Source: Pseudomonas paralactis
GTDB taxonomy: Bacteria; Pseudomonadota; Gammaproteobacteria; Pseudomonadales; Pseudomonadaceae
Assembly (NCBI RefSeq): GCF_001439735.1
Contig: NZ_JYLN01000006.1
Location: 310,001 to 374,000, forward strand
Length of the DNA stretch: 64,000 nucleotides
Direction of reading: 5' to 3'
This document shows positions 43,953 to 53,814 of this stretch, one piece after another; position 1 is the first letter of the stretch; each line of letters starts with the position of its first letter. The notes below the pieces were generated by a model. It searched no databases, was not told where the DNA came from, and saw nothing but the letters and a program-made list of their open reading frames with translations. Position numbers and translations under genes: made by a program.

Positions 43953-44411
43953 GTGTCGAGCAAGCTAGAAGAGTTGCAGGCCTTGCTGGCCCCGGTGGTC
44001 GTGGCCCTAGGCTATGAATGCTGGGGTATTGAGTTTTCGGCTCAAGGTCGCCACTCAATGTTGCGCGTTTATATCGATAAAGAGGGCGGCGTGCTGGTGG
44101 ACGATTGTGCCATTGTCAGCCGTCAGATCAGCGGTGTGCTGGATGTTGAAGATCCAATCTCCGTTGAATACACCCTTGAAGTTTCCTCGCCAGGCATGGA
44201 ACGCCCACTGTTCACTATCGAGCAGTTTGCTAAATATGCCGGTGAACAAGTGAAGATCAAGCTGCGCTCCCCCTTTGAAGGGCGACGCAACTTTCAGGGC
44301 CTTCTGCGCGGTGTAGAAGAGCAGGATGTCGTGGTGCAGGTAGAAGACCATGAGTTCCTGTTGCCGATCGATATGATCGACAAGGCCAACATTATTCCCA
44401 GTTTTGACTGA
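43953..44411 (+). CDS. rimP: Ribosome maturation factor RimP
   Basis: A 152-residue 30S-maturation factor. Recognisable blocks are LLAPVVVALGYECWGIEF, LRVYIDKEGGVLVDDCAIVSRQISGVLDVEDPI, and YTLEVSSPGMERPLFTIEQF. The start is GTG at 43953, with GAGGGGG 5 nt upstream; this gives the standard beginning SSKLEELQALL. First gene of the nusA-infB cluster. Confidence 0.94.
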   Translation: MSSKLEELQALLAPVVVALGYECWGIEFSAQGRHSMLRVYIDKEGGVLVDDCAIVSRQISGVLDVEDPISVEYTLEVSSPGMERPLFTIEQFAKYAGEQVKIKLRSPFEGRRNFQGLLRGVEEQDVVVQVEDHEFLLPIDMIDKANIIPSFD

Positions 44412-44458
44412 GACGCGGATCCCGCGGATCCAATGGCTTGCGAAAGGCGAGGCGTACG

Positions 44459-45940
44459 ATGAGCAAAGAAGTACTGCTGGTTGTGGAGTCGGTATCCAAT
44501 GAAAAGGGTGTACCGGCAAGCGTGATTTTTGAAGCGTTGGAGCTGGCCCTGGCCACTGCTACCAAGAAACGTTTTGAAGACGAAGTAGATCTGCGTGTGG
44601 AAATCAACCGCCACACCGGTGCCTATGAGACTTTCCGTCGTTGGACGGTGGTCGAAGAGGACGATCTTGATGATCCGGCCATCGAAACCTGGCCAAGCAA
44701 GGTTGCGCAAACGCATCCGGGCGCCCAGGTTGGCGATGTTGTCGAAGAAAAGATCGAGTCGATCGAATTCGGCCGTATTGCTGCACAGACCGCCAAGCAG
44801 GTCATCGTGCAGAAGGTTCGCGAAGCCGAGCGCGCTCAAGTCGTTGACGCCTATCGCGAACGCCTGGGTGAAATCATCTCCGGCACCGTGAAAAAAGTTA
44901 CCCGCGACAACGTTATCGTCGACCTGGGCAACAACGCCGAAGCGTTGCTGGCCCGCGAAGACATCATCTCTCGCGAAACCTTCCGTGTCGGCGTGCGTCT
45001 GCGTGCGCTGCTCAAGGAAATCCGCACCGAGAACCGCGGCCCTCAGTTGATCCTGTCGCGTACAGCGCCGGAAATGCTGATCGAGCTGTTCCGCATCGAA
45101 GTGCCGGAAATTGCCGAAGGTCTGATCGAAGTCATGGCTGCGTCCCGCGACCCGGGTTCGCGCGCCAAGATCGCGGTTCGCTCCAAGGACAAACGCATCG
45201 ACCCGCAAGGCGCTTGCATCGGTATGCGCGGTTCGCGCGTCCAGGCAGTGTCGGGCGAATTGGGCGGTGAGCGTGTGGACATCGTCCTGTGGGACGATAA
45301 CCCGGCGCAGTTCGTGATCAACGCCATGTCGCCGGCTGAAGTGGCGGCAATTATCGTTGACGAAGATGCCCATGCAATGGACATCGCCGTTGGCGCAGAC
45401 AATCTGGCTCAGGCCATTGGTCGTGGTGGTCAGAACGTGCGTCTGGCCAGCCAACTGACCGGCTGGACCCTGAACGTGATGACCGAATCGGACATCCAGG
45501 CTAAGCAGCAAGCTGAAACCGGCGACATCCTGCGCAACTTCATCGAAGAGTTGGAAGTCGATGAAGACCTGGCACAGGTACTGGTTGATGAAGGCTTCAC
45601 CAGCCTGGAAGAGATTGCCTACGTACCGTTGGAAGAAATGCTCAACATCGACGGCTTTGACGAAGACACCGTCAACGAGCTTCGCGCTCGGGCCAAGGAT
45701 CGTTTGTTGACTAAAGCCATCGCTACTGAGGAAAAGCTGGCAGACGCCCATCCGGCCGAAGACCTGCTCTCGCTTGAGGGTATGGACAAGGATTTGGCGA
45801 TGGAACTGGCGGTGCGCGGCGTAATTACCCGCGAAGACCTGGCCGAGCAGTCTATTGACGATCTGCTCGACATCGACGGCATTGACGAAGATCGTGCCGG
45901 CAAGTTGATCATGGCCGCCCGAGCCCATTGGTTCGAGTAA
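44459..45940 (+). CDS. nusA: Transcription termination/antitermination factor NusA
   Basis: A 493-residue NusA. An N-terminal RNA-polymerase-binding domain is followed by S1 (about 135-200, GEIISGTVKKVTRDNVIVDLG), two KH domains (RGSRVQAVSGELGGERVDIV, GRGGQNVRLASQLTG) and two C-terminal acidic helix-hairpin-helix repeats (for example DEGFTSLEEIAYVPLEEML and LAVRGVITREDLAEQSIDDLL). It modulates pausing and Rho-independent termination. 48 nt after rimP, 28 nt before infB. Confidence 0.96.
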   Translation: MSKEVLLVVESVSNEKGVPASVIFEALELALATATKKRFEDEVDLRVEINRHTGAYETFRRWTVVEEDDLDDPAIETWPSKVAQTHPGAQVGDVVEEKIESIEFGRIAAQTAKQVIVQKVREAERAQVVDAYRERLGEIISGTVKKVTRDNVIVDLGNNAEALLAREDIISRETFRVGVRLRALLKEIRTENRGPQLILSRTAPEMLIELFRIEVPEIAEGLIEVMAASRDPGSRAKIAVRSKDKRIDPQGACIGMRGSRVQAVSGELGGERVDIVLWDDNPAQFVINAMSPAEVAAIIVDEDAHAMDIAVGADNLAQAIGRGGQNVRLASQLTGWTLNVMTESDIQAKQQAETGDILRNFIEELEVDEDLAQVLVDEGFTSLEEIAYVPLEEMLNIDGFDEDTVNELRARAKDRLLTKAIATEEKLADAHPAEDLLSLEGMDKDLAMELAVRGVITREDLAEQSIDDLLDIDGIDEDRAGKLIMAARAHWFE

Positions 45941-45967
45941 TTAGGCGCGGCCTGAGGAGAGAAGTGC

Positions 45968-48484
45968 ATGACGCAAGTCACGGTGAAACAACTGGCCGAT
46001 GAGGTCAAAACACCGGTAGAGCGCCTGTTGCAGCAGATGCGTGAGGCAGGTCTGCCGCACACCGCCGCCGATGAAGGTGTGAGCGATAGTGAGAAGCAGT
46101 CTTTGCTGACTCACTTGAAGAGCAGCCACAAGGCGAAAGTGGAAGAACCGCGCAAGATTACATTGCAGCGCAAAACCACCAGCACCCTGCGTGTTGCGGG
46201 TAGCAAGAGCATCAGCGTAGAAGTACGCAAGAAGAAAGTCTTCGTACAGCGCAGCCCGGAAGAAATCGAAGCCGAGCGCAAACGCGAGCTGGATGAACGT
46301 CGCGCAGTAGAAAATGCTGCTCGCCAGAAGGCTGAAGAAGAAGCCAAGCGTCGCGCCGAAGAAGAAGCGCGTCGCCAGCCTGCTGCTGCGCAACCTGCTG
46401 CCACTGACGCGGTCGCCGCCCCTGTTGAAGCTGTGCGTGAGGCCGCCCCGGTTGCCGCCGCACCAGCTCCTGCAGCAGACGCCCGCAAGCGCGACGAGCC
46501 TCGTCGTCCGGACAAACCACGTGCCGACGATAACAATCGTCGCGGTGGTGGTGGCGATGGCGAGCGTAAAAACGCTCCGCATCGCGCCTCGGTCAAAGAG
46601 AAAGCGCCTGCTCCACGCGTTGCCCCACGTACTACCGACGAAGAAAGCGATGGCTTCCGTCGGGGTGGTCGCGGCAAGGCCAAGCTGAAAAAACGCAACG
46701 CCCACGGTTTCCAGAGCCCAACCGGCCCTGTCGTGCGTGAAGTGAAGATCGGCGAGACCATCACTGTGGGCGATCTGGCCCAGCAGATGTCGGTCAAGGC
46801 TGCTGAAATCATCAAGTTCATGTTCAAGCTGGGCACCCCGGCCACCATCAACCAGGTACTGGATCAGGAAACTGCCCAACTGGTTGCTGAGGAGCTGGGC
46901 CACAAAGTGACCCTGGTCAGCGACACCGCCCTGGAAGATTCCCTGGCCGAGTCCCTGAAGTTTGAAGGCGAGGCAGTTTCCCGTGCGCCGGTCGTGACCG
47001 TAATGGGCCACGTTGACCACGGTAAAACTTCCCTGCTCGACTACATCCGTCGTGCCAAGGTTGCCGCAGGCGAAGCCGGTGGTATTACCCAGCACATCGG
47101 TGCATACCACGTTGAAACCGAACGCGGCATGGTCACCTTCCTCGACACCCCAGGTCACGCCGCGTTTACCGCAATGCGTGCCCGTGGTGCCAAGGCGACC
47201 GACATCGTGATCCTGGTGGTTGCAGCGGACGACGGCGTAATGCCGCAGACCATTGAAGCTGTCCAGCACGCCAAGGCTGCCGGTGTTCCTCTGGTTGTAG
47301 CCGTGAACAAAATCGACAAGCCGGGCGCCGATCTTGATCGCATCCGTAGCGAACTGTCGGTTCACGGTGTGACGTCCGAGGAATGGGGTGGCGAGACGCC
47401 ATTCGTATCGGTCTCGGCGAAAATGGGTACCGGCGTTGACGAACTGCTCGAAGCCGTCCTGTTGCAAGCTGAAGTCCTGGAACTGACCGCTACGCCTTCG
47501 GCCCCAGGCCGTGGTGTTGTGGTTGAGTCCCGCCTCGACAAGGGCCGTGGCCCAGTCGCGACCGTGCTGGTTCAAGACGGTACCCTGCGCCAAGGCGACA
47601 TGGTACTGGTCGGTTCGAACTACGGCCGTGTACGTGCCATGCTCGACGAGAACGGCAAGCCAATCAAGGAAGCAGGTCCTGCTATCCCGGTCGAGATCCT
47701 CGGCCTGGACGGTACGCCGGACGCTGGCGACGAGATGAGCGTAGTTGCCGACGAGAAGAAAGCCCGTGAAGTGGCTCTGTTCCGTCAAGGCAAGTTCCGC
47801 GAGGTCAAGCTGGCCCGTGCTCACGCCGGCAAGCTGGAAAACATCTTCGAGAACATGGGCCAGGAAGAGAAGAAGACGCTTAACATCGTCCTCAAATCTG
47901 ACGTTCGTGGTTCCCTCGAAGCGTTGAACGGCGCCTTGAACGGCCTGGGTAACGACGAAGTGCAAGTGCGTGTTGTCGGTGGCGGTGTCGGTGGTATCAC
48001 CGAATCCGACGCCAACCTGGCACTGGCTTCCAACGCTGTACTGTTCGGCTTCAACGTGCGTGCCGATGCCGGCGCTCGCAAGATCGTCGAGCAGGAAGGC
48101 CTGGACATGCGTTACTACAACGTCATCTACGACATCATCGAAGACGTCAAGAAAGCCCTTACCGGTATGCTTGGCAGCGACGTCCGGGAGAACATCCTGG
48201 GTATCGCCGAGGTGCGTGACGTGTTCCGCTCGCCGAAATTCGGCGCGATTGCCGGTTGCATGGTTGTTGAAGGCACCGTGTACCGTAACCGTCCAATCCG
48301 TGTACTGCGTGAAGACATCGTTATCTTCGAAGGCGAGCTGGAATCCCTGCGCCGCTTCAAGGATGACGCTGCCGAAGTACGTGCCGGCATGGAATGCGGT
48401 ATCGGCGTCAAGAGCTACAACGACGTCAAGGTTGGCGACAAGATCGAAGTCTTCGAGAAGGTTCAGGTTGCTCGCAGCCTCTAA
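45968..48484 (+). CDS. infB: Translation initiation factor IF-2
   Basis: A 838-residue IF-2. A short N-terminal domain (VTVKQLADEVKTPVERLLQQM) is followed by a long charged linker rich in Glu, Arg and Ala (residues about 95-250). The G domain has GHVDHGKTSLLDYI, DTPGHAAF and NKIDKPGAD. Domains II-IV end in the C2 domain that binds fMet-tRNA (LESLRRFKDDAAEVRAGMECG). It positions initiator tRNA on the 30S. The order nusA-infB-rbfA is universal in gammaproteobacteria. Confidence 0.97.
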   Translation: MTQVTVKQLADEVKTPVERLLQQMREAGLPHTAADEGVSDSEKQSLLTHLKSSHKAKVEEPRKITLQRKTTSTLRVAGSKSISVEVRKKKVFVQRSPEEIEAERKRELDERRAVENAARQKAEEEAKRRAEEEARRQPAAAQPAATDAVAAPVEAVREAAPVAAAPAPAADARKRDEPRRPDKPRADDNNRRGGGGDGERKNAPHRASVKEKAPAPRVAPRTTDEESDGFRRGGRGKAKLKKRNAHGFQSPTGPVVREVKIGETITVGDLAQQMSVKAAEIIKFMFKLGTPATINQVLDQETAQLVAEELGHKVTLVSDTALEDSLAESLKFEGEAVSRAPVVTVMGHVDHGKTSLLDYIRRAKVAAGEAGGITQHIGAYHVETERGMVTFLDTPGHAAFTAMRARGAKATDIVILVVAADDGVMPQTIEAVQHAKAAGVPLVVAVNKIDKPGADLDRIRSELSVHGVTSEEWGGETPFVSVSAKMGTGVDELLEAVLLQAEVLELTATPSAPGRGVVVESRLDKGRGPVATVLVQDGTLRQGDMVLVGSNYGRVRAMLDENGKPIKEAGPAIPVEILGLDGTPDAGDEMSVVADEKKAREVALFRQGKFREVKLARAHAGKLENIFENMGQEEKKTLNIVLKSDVRGSLEALNGALNGLGNDEVQVRVVGGGVGGITESDANLALASNAVLFGFNVRADAGARKIVEQEGLDMRYYNVIYDIIEDVKKALTGMLGSDVRENILGIAEVRDVFRSPKFGAIAGCMVVEGTVYRNRPIRVLREDIVIFEGELESLRRFKDDAAEVRAGMECGIGVKSYNDVKVGDKIEVFEKVQVARSL

Positions 48485-48555
48485 CTCGCGCACTTCAGGA
48501 GCCACACAGCGCGTGGGCATGTACATGCCTCGCGCCGTGTCCGGACTCTAAACGC

Positions 48556-48589
48556 AACGCCCGGTCTGGCTTTTGTCAGGCCGGGCGTT
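48556..48589 (+). terminator. Hairpin between infB and rbfA
   Basis: AACGCCCGGTCTGGC (48556-48570) pairs with GTCAGGCCGGGCGTT (48575-48589) around a TTTT loop. The T tract after it is short, so it should allow partial readthrough into rbfA. Confidence 0.6.
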
Positions 48590-48643
48590 TGCCGCTTTCA
48601 GACCCCACGGGTTTCACCGTGTGGCAGTAACAGGTAACAAGAC

Positions 48644-49039
48644 ATGGCAAAAGAATACAGCCGTACCCAGCGTATCGGCGATCAGATGCAGCGCGAGCTG
48701 GCCCAACTGATCCGTCGCGAAGTCAAAGACCCGCGCGTTGGCCTGGTCACCATCACCGCCGTTGAAGTGAGCCGTGACGTGGGTCATGCCAAAATCTTCA
48801 TCACCGTGATGGGGCAGGACAACAGCGAAGAAATCGCGCAAAGCATCAAGGTGCTCAACTCCGCCGCAGGTTTCCTGCGGATGCAGCTGGCCCGTGAAAT
48901 GAAGCTGCGCAGCGTTCCGCAGTTGCACTTCCATTACGACGAAAGCGTCGTGCGTGGCGCGCACCTGTCGGCCCTGATCGAGCGCGCCGTGGCTGAAGAC
49001 AGCCAGCATCCGTCCACACCTGAAGACGCCAAGGAGTAA
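48644..49039 (+). CDS. rbfA: Ribosome-binding factor RbfA
   Basis: A 131-residue KH-like protein that helps process the 5' end of 16S rRNA. Visible blocks are YSRTQRIGDQMQRELAQLI, VKDPRVGLVTITAVEVSRD, and LNSAAGFLRMQLAREMKLRSVPQLHF. It starts 160 nt after infB, past a hairpin. truB follows after 3 nt. Confidence 0.95.
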   Translation: MAKEYSRTQRIGDQMQRELAQLIRREVKDPRVGLVTITAVEVSRDVGHAKIFITVMGQDNSEEIAQSIKVLNSAAGFLRMQLAREMKLRSVPQLHFHYDESVVRGAHLSALIERAVAEDSQHPSTPEDAKE

Positions 49040-49042
49040 GCG

Positions 49043-49960
49043 GTGGCTCAGGTCAAACGTATCCGTCGCAACGTCAGTGGCATCATTCTGCTCGACAAGC
49101 CCATTGGTTTTACCTCCAATGCGGCACTGCAGAAGGTCCGCTGGCTGCTTAACGCCGAGAAGGCGGGGCACACCGGCAGTCTGGATCCACTGGCCACCGG
49201 CGTACTGCCGTTGTGCTTTGGTGAGGCCACCAAGTTCTCGCAATACCTGCTTGATTCGGACAAGGGTTATGAAACCCTCATGCAACTGGGCAAGACAACC
49301 ACCACGGCCGACGCCGAAGGTGATGTTTTGCAGGTTCGCGACGTGACCGTTGGTCGTGCGGATATCGAAGCTGCCTTACCCGCTTTTCGTGGGCAAATCA
49401 GTCAGATACCGCCGATGTACTCGGCGCTCAAGCGCGATGGGCAACCTCTTTATAAGCTGGCACGTGCGGGCGAAGTGGTGGAGCGCGAACCGCGTTCTGT
49501 TACTATTGCCCGGCTGGAGCTGCTCGCCTGTGAAGGTGACACTGCTCGATTGGCGGTGGACTGCAGCAAAGGCACCTATATCCGTACCCTGGTGGAAGAT
49601 ATTGGTGAAAAGCTCGGTTGCGGCGCGTACGTTGCAGAACTGCGACGCACCCAGGCCGGGCCTTTCAGCCTGGCCCAGACGGTCACGCTGGAAGAGTTGG
49701 AAGCGGTACACGCCGAGGGCGGCAATGAAGCGGTTGATCGCTTCCTGATGCCATCGGACAGCGGTTTGCTCGATTGGCCGCTGCTGCACTTCTCGGAGCA
49801 CAGCGCGTTCTACTGGCTCAACGGCCAGCCGGTACGCGCCCCGGATGCCCCGAAGTTCGGCATGGTGCGAGTACAGGATCATAACGGTCGCTTTATCGGT
49901 ATCGGTGAAGTGAGCGAAGACGGGCGCATCGCGCCGCGTCGACTGATTCGGTCAGAATGA
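49043..49960 (+). CDS. truB: tRNA pseudouridine-55 synthase TruB
   Basis: A 305-residue enzyme that makes pseudouridine at U55 of tRNA. The catalytic Asp is D48 in AGHTGSLDPLATG, with LLDKPIGFTSN before it and further blocks YSALKRDGQPLYKLARAGE and CSKGTYIRTLVEDIGEKLG. The start is GTG at 49043 with AAGGAG upstream. rpsO follows after 115 nt, which presumably hold its promoter and mRNA leader. Confidence 0.95.
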   Translation: MAQVKRIRRNVSGIILLDKPIGFTSNAALQKVRWLLNAEKAGHTGSLDPLATGVLPLCFGEATKFSQYLLDSDKGYETLMQLGKTTTTADAEGDVLQVRDVTVGRADIEAALPAFRGQISQIPPMYSALKRDGQPLYKLARAGEVVEREPRSVTIARLELLACEGDTARLAVDCSKGTYIRTLVEDIGEKLGCGAYVAELRRTQAGPFSLAQTVTLEELEAVHAEGGNEAVDRFLMPSDSGLLDWPLLHFSEHSAFYWLNGQPVRAPDAPKFGMVRVQDHNGRFIGIGEVSEDGRIAPRRLIRSE

Positions 49961-50075
49961 CCGAACGAGGGTGGCTGTTAATAGGCATGGTCACTTCTCA
50001 TTTATAGATACGGGGGTATGCCCTCGGCCTATTGAGATCACCCCTTGGGTGGTTTCCTGAAAAAAGGATTGCCTC

Positions 50076-50345
50076 ATGGCTCTCGACGTTCAAGAAAAAG
50101 CACAAATCGTAGCTGACTATCAGCAAGCTGTTGGTGACACTGGTTCGCCAGAAGTGCAAGTTGCACTGCTGACCCACAACATCAACAAACTGCAAGGTCA
50201 CTTCAAGGCCAACGGTAAAGATCACCACTCCCGTCGTGGTCTGATCCGCATGGTAAACCAGCGCCGTAAGCTGCTGGACTACCTGAAAGGCAAGGATCTG
50301 GGTCGTTATCAGACTCTGATCGGTCGCCTGGGTCTGCGTCGCTAA
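50076..50345 (+). CDS. rpsO: 30S ribosomal protein S15
   Basis: A 89-residue S15 binding the central domain of 16S rRNA. The sequence has QEKAQIVADYQQAVGDTGSPEVQVALL, NINKLQGHFKANGKDHHSRRG and RRKLLDYLKGKD. S15 represses its own mRNA in E. coli; a comparable structure in the leader (from about 50000) is possible but not demonstrable by eye. pnp follows, as in E. coli. Confidence 0.97.
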   Translation: MALDVQEKAQIVADYQQAVGDTGSPEVQVALLTHNINKLQGHFKANGKDHHSRRGLIRMVNQRRKLLDYLKGKDLGRYQTLIGRLGLRR

Positions 50346-50540
50346 TCAGCGATTGCGCTAGAGGTTGGTTGTCTGCCGTGTGTCATCGGGATTCCCGCTG
50401 GCCCATGGTAGGCTCCCAGCCTCAAGTTTTATCTGGATACACGTTTTACCCTGGACGAGCGTCGGGCCGATTCCCGGCATTGCCCAAGAATTTCGCAAGA
50501 AGACAAGTTCCCCCAAGAGCCACAAAGAAGGTAGGACACC

Positions 50541-52646
50541 GTGAACCCGGTTATCAAAAAATTCCAGTTCGGTCAGTCGACCGTTACCCTCGAGACAGGC
50601 CGTATCGCCCGTCAAGCCTCCGGCGCAGTGCTGGTTACCGTTGACGACGACGTGACCGTATTGGTGACCGTTGTTGGCGCCAAGACCGCTGACCCGAGCA
50701 AGGGCTTCTTCCCTCTGTCCGTTCACTACCAGGAAAAAACTTACGCTGCCGGTAAGATCCCTGGCGGTTTCTTCAAGCGCGAAGGCCGTCCTTCCGAGAA
50801 AGAAACCCTGACTTCCCGACTGATCGACCGTCCGATCCGTCCGCTGTTCCCAGAAGGCTTCATGAACGAAGTGCAGGTTGTCTGCACCGTCGTTTCCACC
50901 AGCAAAAAGACCGATCCGGACATCGCTGCGATGATCGGTACTTCGGCTGCGCTGGCTATTTCGGGCATTCCGTTCGACGGCCCTATCGGTGCCGCTCGCG
51001 TTGCTTTCCATGAAAGCACCGGTTACCTGCTGAACCCGTCCTACGAGCAACAGAAAGCATCGAGCCTGGACATGGTCGTTGCCGGTACGTCCGAAGCCGT
51101 ATTGATGGTTGAATCGGAAGCCAAAGAGCTGACCGAAGACCAGATGCTGGGCGCCGTGCTGTTTGCTCACGACGAGTTCCAGGTGGTAATCAACGCGGTC
51201 AAGGAATTGGCTGCCGAAGCTGCCAAGCCAACCTGGACCTGGGCTGCTGCCCCGGAAGCCACCGACCTGCTGGGCGCTATCCGCTCCGAGTTCGGCGCAG
51301 CCATCTCCGACGCTTACACCATCACCGTCAAGGCCGACCGTTACGCTCGCCTGGGCGAGTTGAAGGATCAGGTTGTCGCCAAGCTGTCCGGTGAAGAAGG
51401 CCAGCCTTCGGCCAGCGACGTTAAAGCTGCATTCGGTGAAATCGAATACCGCACCGTTCGCGAAAACATCGTTAACGGCAAGCCACGTATCGACGGTCGC
51501 GACACTCGCACCGTGCGCCCGCTGAACATCGAAGTTGGCGTGCTGCCCAAGACTCACGGTTCGGCGCTGTTCACCCGTGGCGAAACTCAGGCCCTGGTAG
51601 TCGCGACTCTGGGTACTGCCCGTGACGCCCAGCTGCTGGACACCCTGGAAGGCGAGAAAAAAGACCCGTTCATGCTGCACTACAACTTCCCTCCGTTCTC
51701 GGTGGGCGAGTGTGGCCGCATGGGTGGTGCTGGTCGTCGTGAAATCGGTCACGGCCGTCTGGCCCGTCGTTCGATTGCAGCGATGCTGCCGGCTGCCGAC
51801 GTGTTCCCGTACACCATCCGTGTCGTGTCGGAAATCACCGAATCCAACGGTTCCAGCTCGATGGCTTCCGTTTGCGGTGCTTCCCTGGCGCTGATGGACG
51901 CTGGTGTGCCGATGAAGGCGCCGGTTGCCGGTATCGCCATGGGTCTGGTTAAAGAAGGCGAGAAGTTCGCCATCCTGACCGACATCCTGGGTGACGAAGA
52001 TCACCTGGGCGACATGGACTTCAAAGTAGCCGGTACCGCTAAAGGTGTGACCGCGCTGCAGATGGACATCAAGATCAAGGGCATCACCGAAGAGATCATG
52101 GAAATCGCTCTGGGCCAAGCCCTGGAAGCGCGCCTGAACATCCTCGGCCAGATGAACCAGATCATTGGCCAGTCGCGTACCGAACTGTCGGAAAACGCTC
52201 CGACCATGATCGCGATGAAAATCGACACCGACAAAATCCGTGATGTTATCGGTAAAGGCGGCGCGACTATCCGTGCGATCTGTGAAGAGACCAAGGCTTC
52301 GATCGACATCGAAGACGACGGCTCGATCAAGATCTTCGGCGAAACCAAGGAAGCGGCTGAAGCTGCACGTCAGCGCGTCCTGGGCATCACCGCTGAAGCC
52401 GAGATCGGCAAGATCTACGTTGGTAAGGTTGAGCGCATCGTCGACTTCGGCGCATTCGTCAACATCCTGCCAGGCAAAGACGGTTTGGTTCACATCTCCA
52501 TGCTGAGCGATGCTCGTGTTGAGAAAGTGACCGACATTCTTAAAGAAGGTCAGGAAGTGGAAGTACTGGTACTGGACGTGGACAACCGCGGCCGTATCAA
52601 GCTGTCCATCAAGGACGTAGCAGCAGCCAAGGCTTCGGGCGTTTAA
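50541..52646 (+). CDS. pnp: Polynucleotide phosphorylase
   Basis: A 701-residue 3'-5' exoribonuclease. Two RNase PH-like cores (the second has GETQALVVATLGTARDAQLLD and SNGSSSMASVCGASLALMDAGVP) are followed by KH (DVIGKGGATIRAICEETKAS) and S1 (GKIYVGKVERIVDFGAFVNILPGKDGLVHIS) domains. It is part of the RNA degradosome. The start is GTG at 50541, following AAGAAGGTAGG. The 195-nt leader between rpsO and pnp, where RNase III acts in E. coli, has no gene. A terminator follows at 52665. Confidence 0.97.
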   Translation: MNPVIKKFQFGQSTVTLETGRIARQASGAVLVTVDDDVTVLVTVVGAKTADPSKGFFPLSVHYQEKTYAAGKIPGGFFKREGRPSEKETLTSRLIDRPIRPLFPEGFMNEVQVVCTVVSTSKKTDPDIAAMIGTSAALAISGIPFDGPIGAARVAFHESTGYLLNPSYEQQKASSLDMVVAGTSEAVLMVESEAKELTEDQMLGAVLFAHDEFQVVINAVKELAAEAAKPTWTWAAAPEATDLLGAIRSEFGAAISDAYTITVKADRYARLGELKDQVVAKLSGEEGQPSASDVKAAFGEIEYRTVRENIVNGKPRIDGRDTRTVRPLNIEVGVLPKTHGSALFTRGETQALVVATLGTARDAQLLDTLEGEKKDPFMLHYNFPPFSVGECGRMGGAGRREIGHGRLARRSIAAMLPAADVFPYTIRVVSEITESNGSSSMASVCGASLALMDAGVPMKAPVAGIAMGLVKEGEKFAILTDILGDEDHLGDMDFKVAGTAKGVTALQMDIKIKGITEEIMEIALGQALEARLNILGQMNQIIGQSRTELSENAPTMIAMKIDTDKIRDVIGKGGATIRAICEETKASIDIEDDGSIKIFGETKEAAEAARQRVLGITAEAEIGKIYVGKVERIVDFGAFVNILPGKDGLVHISMLSDARVEKVTDILKEGQEVEVLVLDVDNRGRIKLSIKDVAAAKASGV

Positions 52647-52664
52647 TCACCCCGCGCTCTAGCT

Positions 52665-52695
52665 GAAAAAAGGGACTCTTCGGAGTCCCTTTTTT
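52665..52695 (+). terminator. Terminator of pnp
   Basis: AAAAAAGGGACTC, TTCG tetraloop, GAGTCCCTTTTTT: a strong intrinsic terminator. Confidence 0.93.
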
Positions 52696-52941
52696 ATGGG
52701 AGAAGGAAAATCCCCTAAAATCAGTCGTTTAGTCGCCGGCAAAAAACCGCAACTTGCACGCAGACACGACCGGCTTCATGCAATTTGCATGATTTCAAAA
52801 ATCACCATGTTTTTTAACTCGTTGTTTTATAACGTTTTTATCCTGTTTAGTGACTTGGCACGCCGCCTGCAATATCCCTGTTAGCGCTGCCGTATCAAGG
52901 TTCACACGCTGCAGTCTTTTAATAAAACAGGAGTTACTCGT

Positions 52942-53565
52942 ATGAAGAAGTTCGCTCTCGCTACCGCAACTGCTACCGCTCTGACCCTGGCCATGGCTAA
53001 CGCCGCCTTCGCTCAGCCAACCCAGGCGCCAATGACTCTGGCAGCTGGCGAAATGACCAAGGCTAAAGAATCCACCTCGGATACCTGGATCACCACCAAA
53101 GTCAAAGCAGACCTGCTGACTGAAAAAGGCATCCCAGGCTCCGACATCAAGGTAGAAACCAACAAAGGCGTGGTTTCCCTGTCTTCGGAAGTAGCTATCT
53201 CGGACTCGCAGAAAGCGACTGCTGTAGCCATAACCAAGAAAATCAAAGGTGTGACTGCTGTTTCGGCTGACGGCCTGTTGGCTGGCGGTGCTACCAAAGC
53301 TGACGGCATCGACAAGACCAAAGGTGCTGCACACGATGCTGGCGAGGCGACTAGCGATACCTGGATCACCACCAAAGTAAAAGCTGACCTGGTGACCGAG
53401 AAAGGTATTCCTGGTACCGATATCAAGGTCGAAACCAACAAGGGCGTAGTGTCCCTGTCGTCCCCGACTGCCGTGACTGCATCGCAGAAAGAAACTGCGG
53501 TCGCTATCACCAAGAAGATTAAAGGCGTTAAAGCTGTATCGGCCGATGGCCTGAAAGCAGAGTAA
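52942..53565 (+). CDS. Exported double-BON-domain protein (OsmY-like)
   Basis: A 207-residue periplasmic protein with a signal peptide (FALATATATALTLAMANAAFA). Two tandem BON domains of about 70 residues follow, almost repeats: SDTWITTKVKADLLTEKGIPG...DIKVETNKGVVSLSSE and SDTWITTKVKADLVTEKGIPG...DIKVETNKGVVSLSSP. BON domains are thought to bind phospholipid; OsmY-type proteins respond to osmotic stress. AGGAG lies 8 nt before the ATG. The near-identity of the repeats suggests a recent internal duplication or concerted evolution. Confidence 0.88.
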   Translation: MKKFALATATATALTLAMANAAFAQPTQAPMTLAAGEMTKAKESTSDTWITTKVKADLLTEKGIPGSDIKVETNKGVVSLSSEVAISDSQKATAVAITKKIKGVTAVSADGLLAGGATKADGIDKTKGAAHDAGEATSDTWITTKVKADLVTEKGIPGTDIKVETNKGVVSLSSPTAVTASQKETAVAITKKIKGVKAVSADGLKAE

Positions 53566-53671
53566 CGTTAAAGGTTTCGTCTGAACGAAATAGCGGCGGC
53601 TTAGGGTGAGCCAGTTATCCACCCGATGCACCTCTGGAGTTCATGCGACCGACCACATGGATGTGGTCATT

Positions 53672-53706
53672 ACAGGCCCCGGCACTTGTGTCGGGGCCTG
53701 TTCTAT
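53672..53706 (+). terminator. Terminator of the BON-domain gene
   Basis: ACAGGCCCCG (53672-53681) pairs with CGGGGCCTGT (53692-53701), followed by TCTATTT. Confidence 0.75.
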
Positions 53707-53735
53707 TTCCGAGGGTGCAATGAACGGAATGAAAT

Positions 53736-53760
53736 GTGGGAGGGGGCTTGCCCCCGATGG
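53736..53760 (+). repeat. REP sequence, left copy
   Basis: GTGGGAGGGGGCTTGCCCCCGATGG is the typical fluorescent-Pseudomonas REP core. It is in inverted orientation to the copy at 54217-54241. Confidence 0.8.
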
Positions 53761-53814
53761 CGGCCTCAGGGCTGACCAGGATGCTGGACTTTGATCGAGT
53801 GCATATCCGTTATT

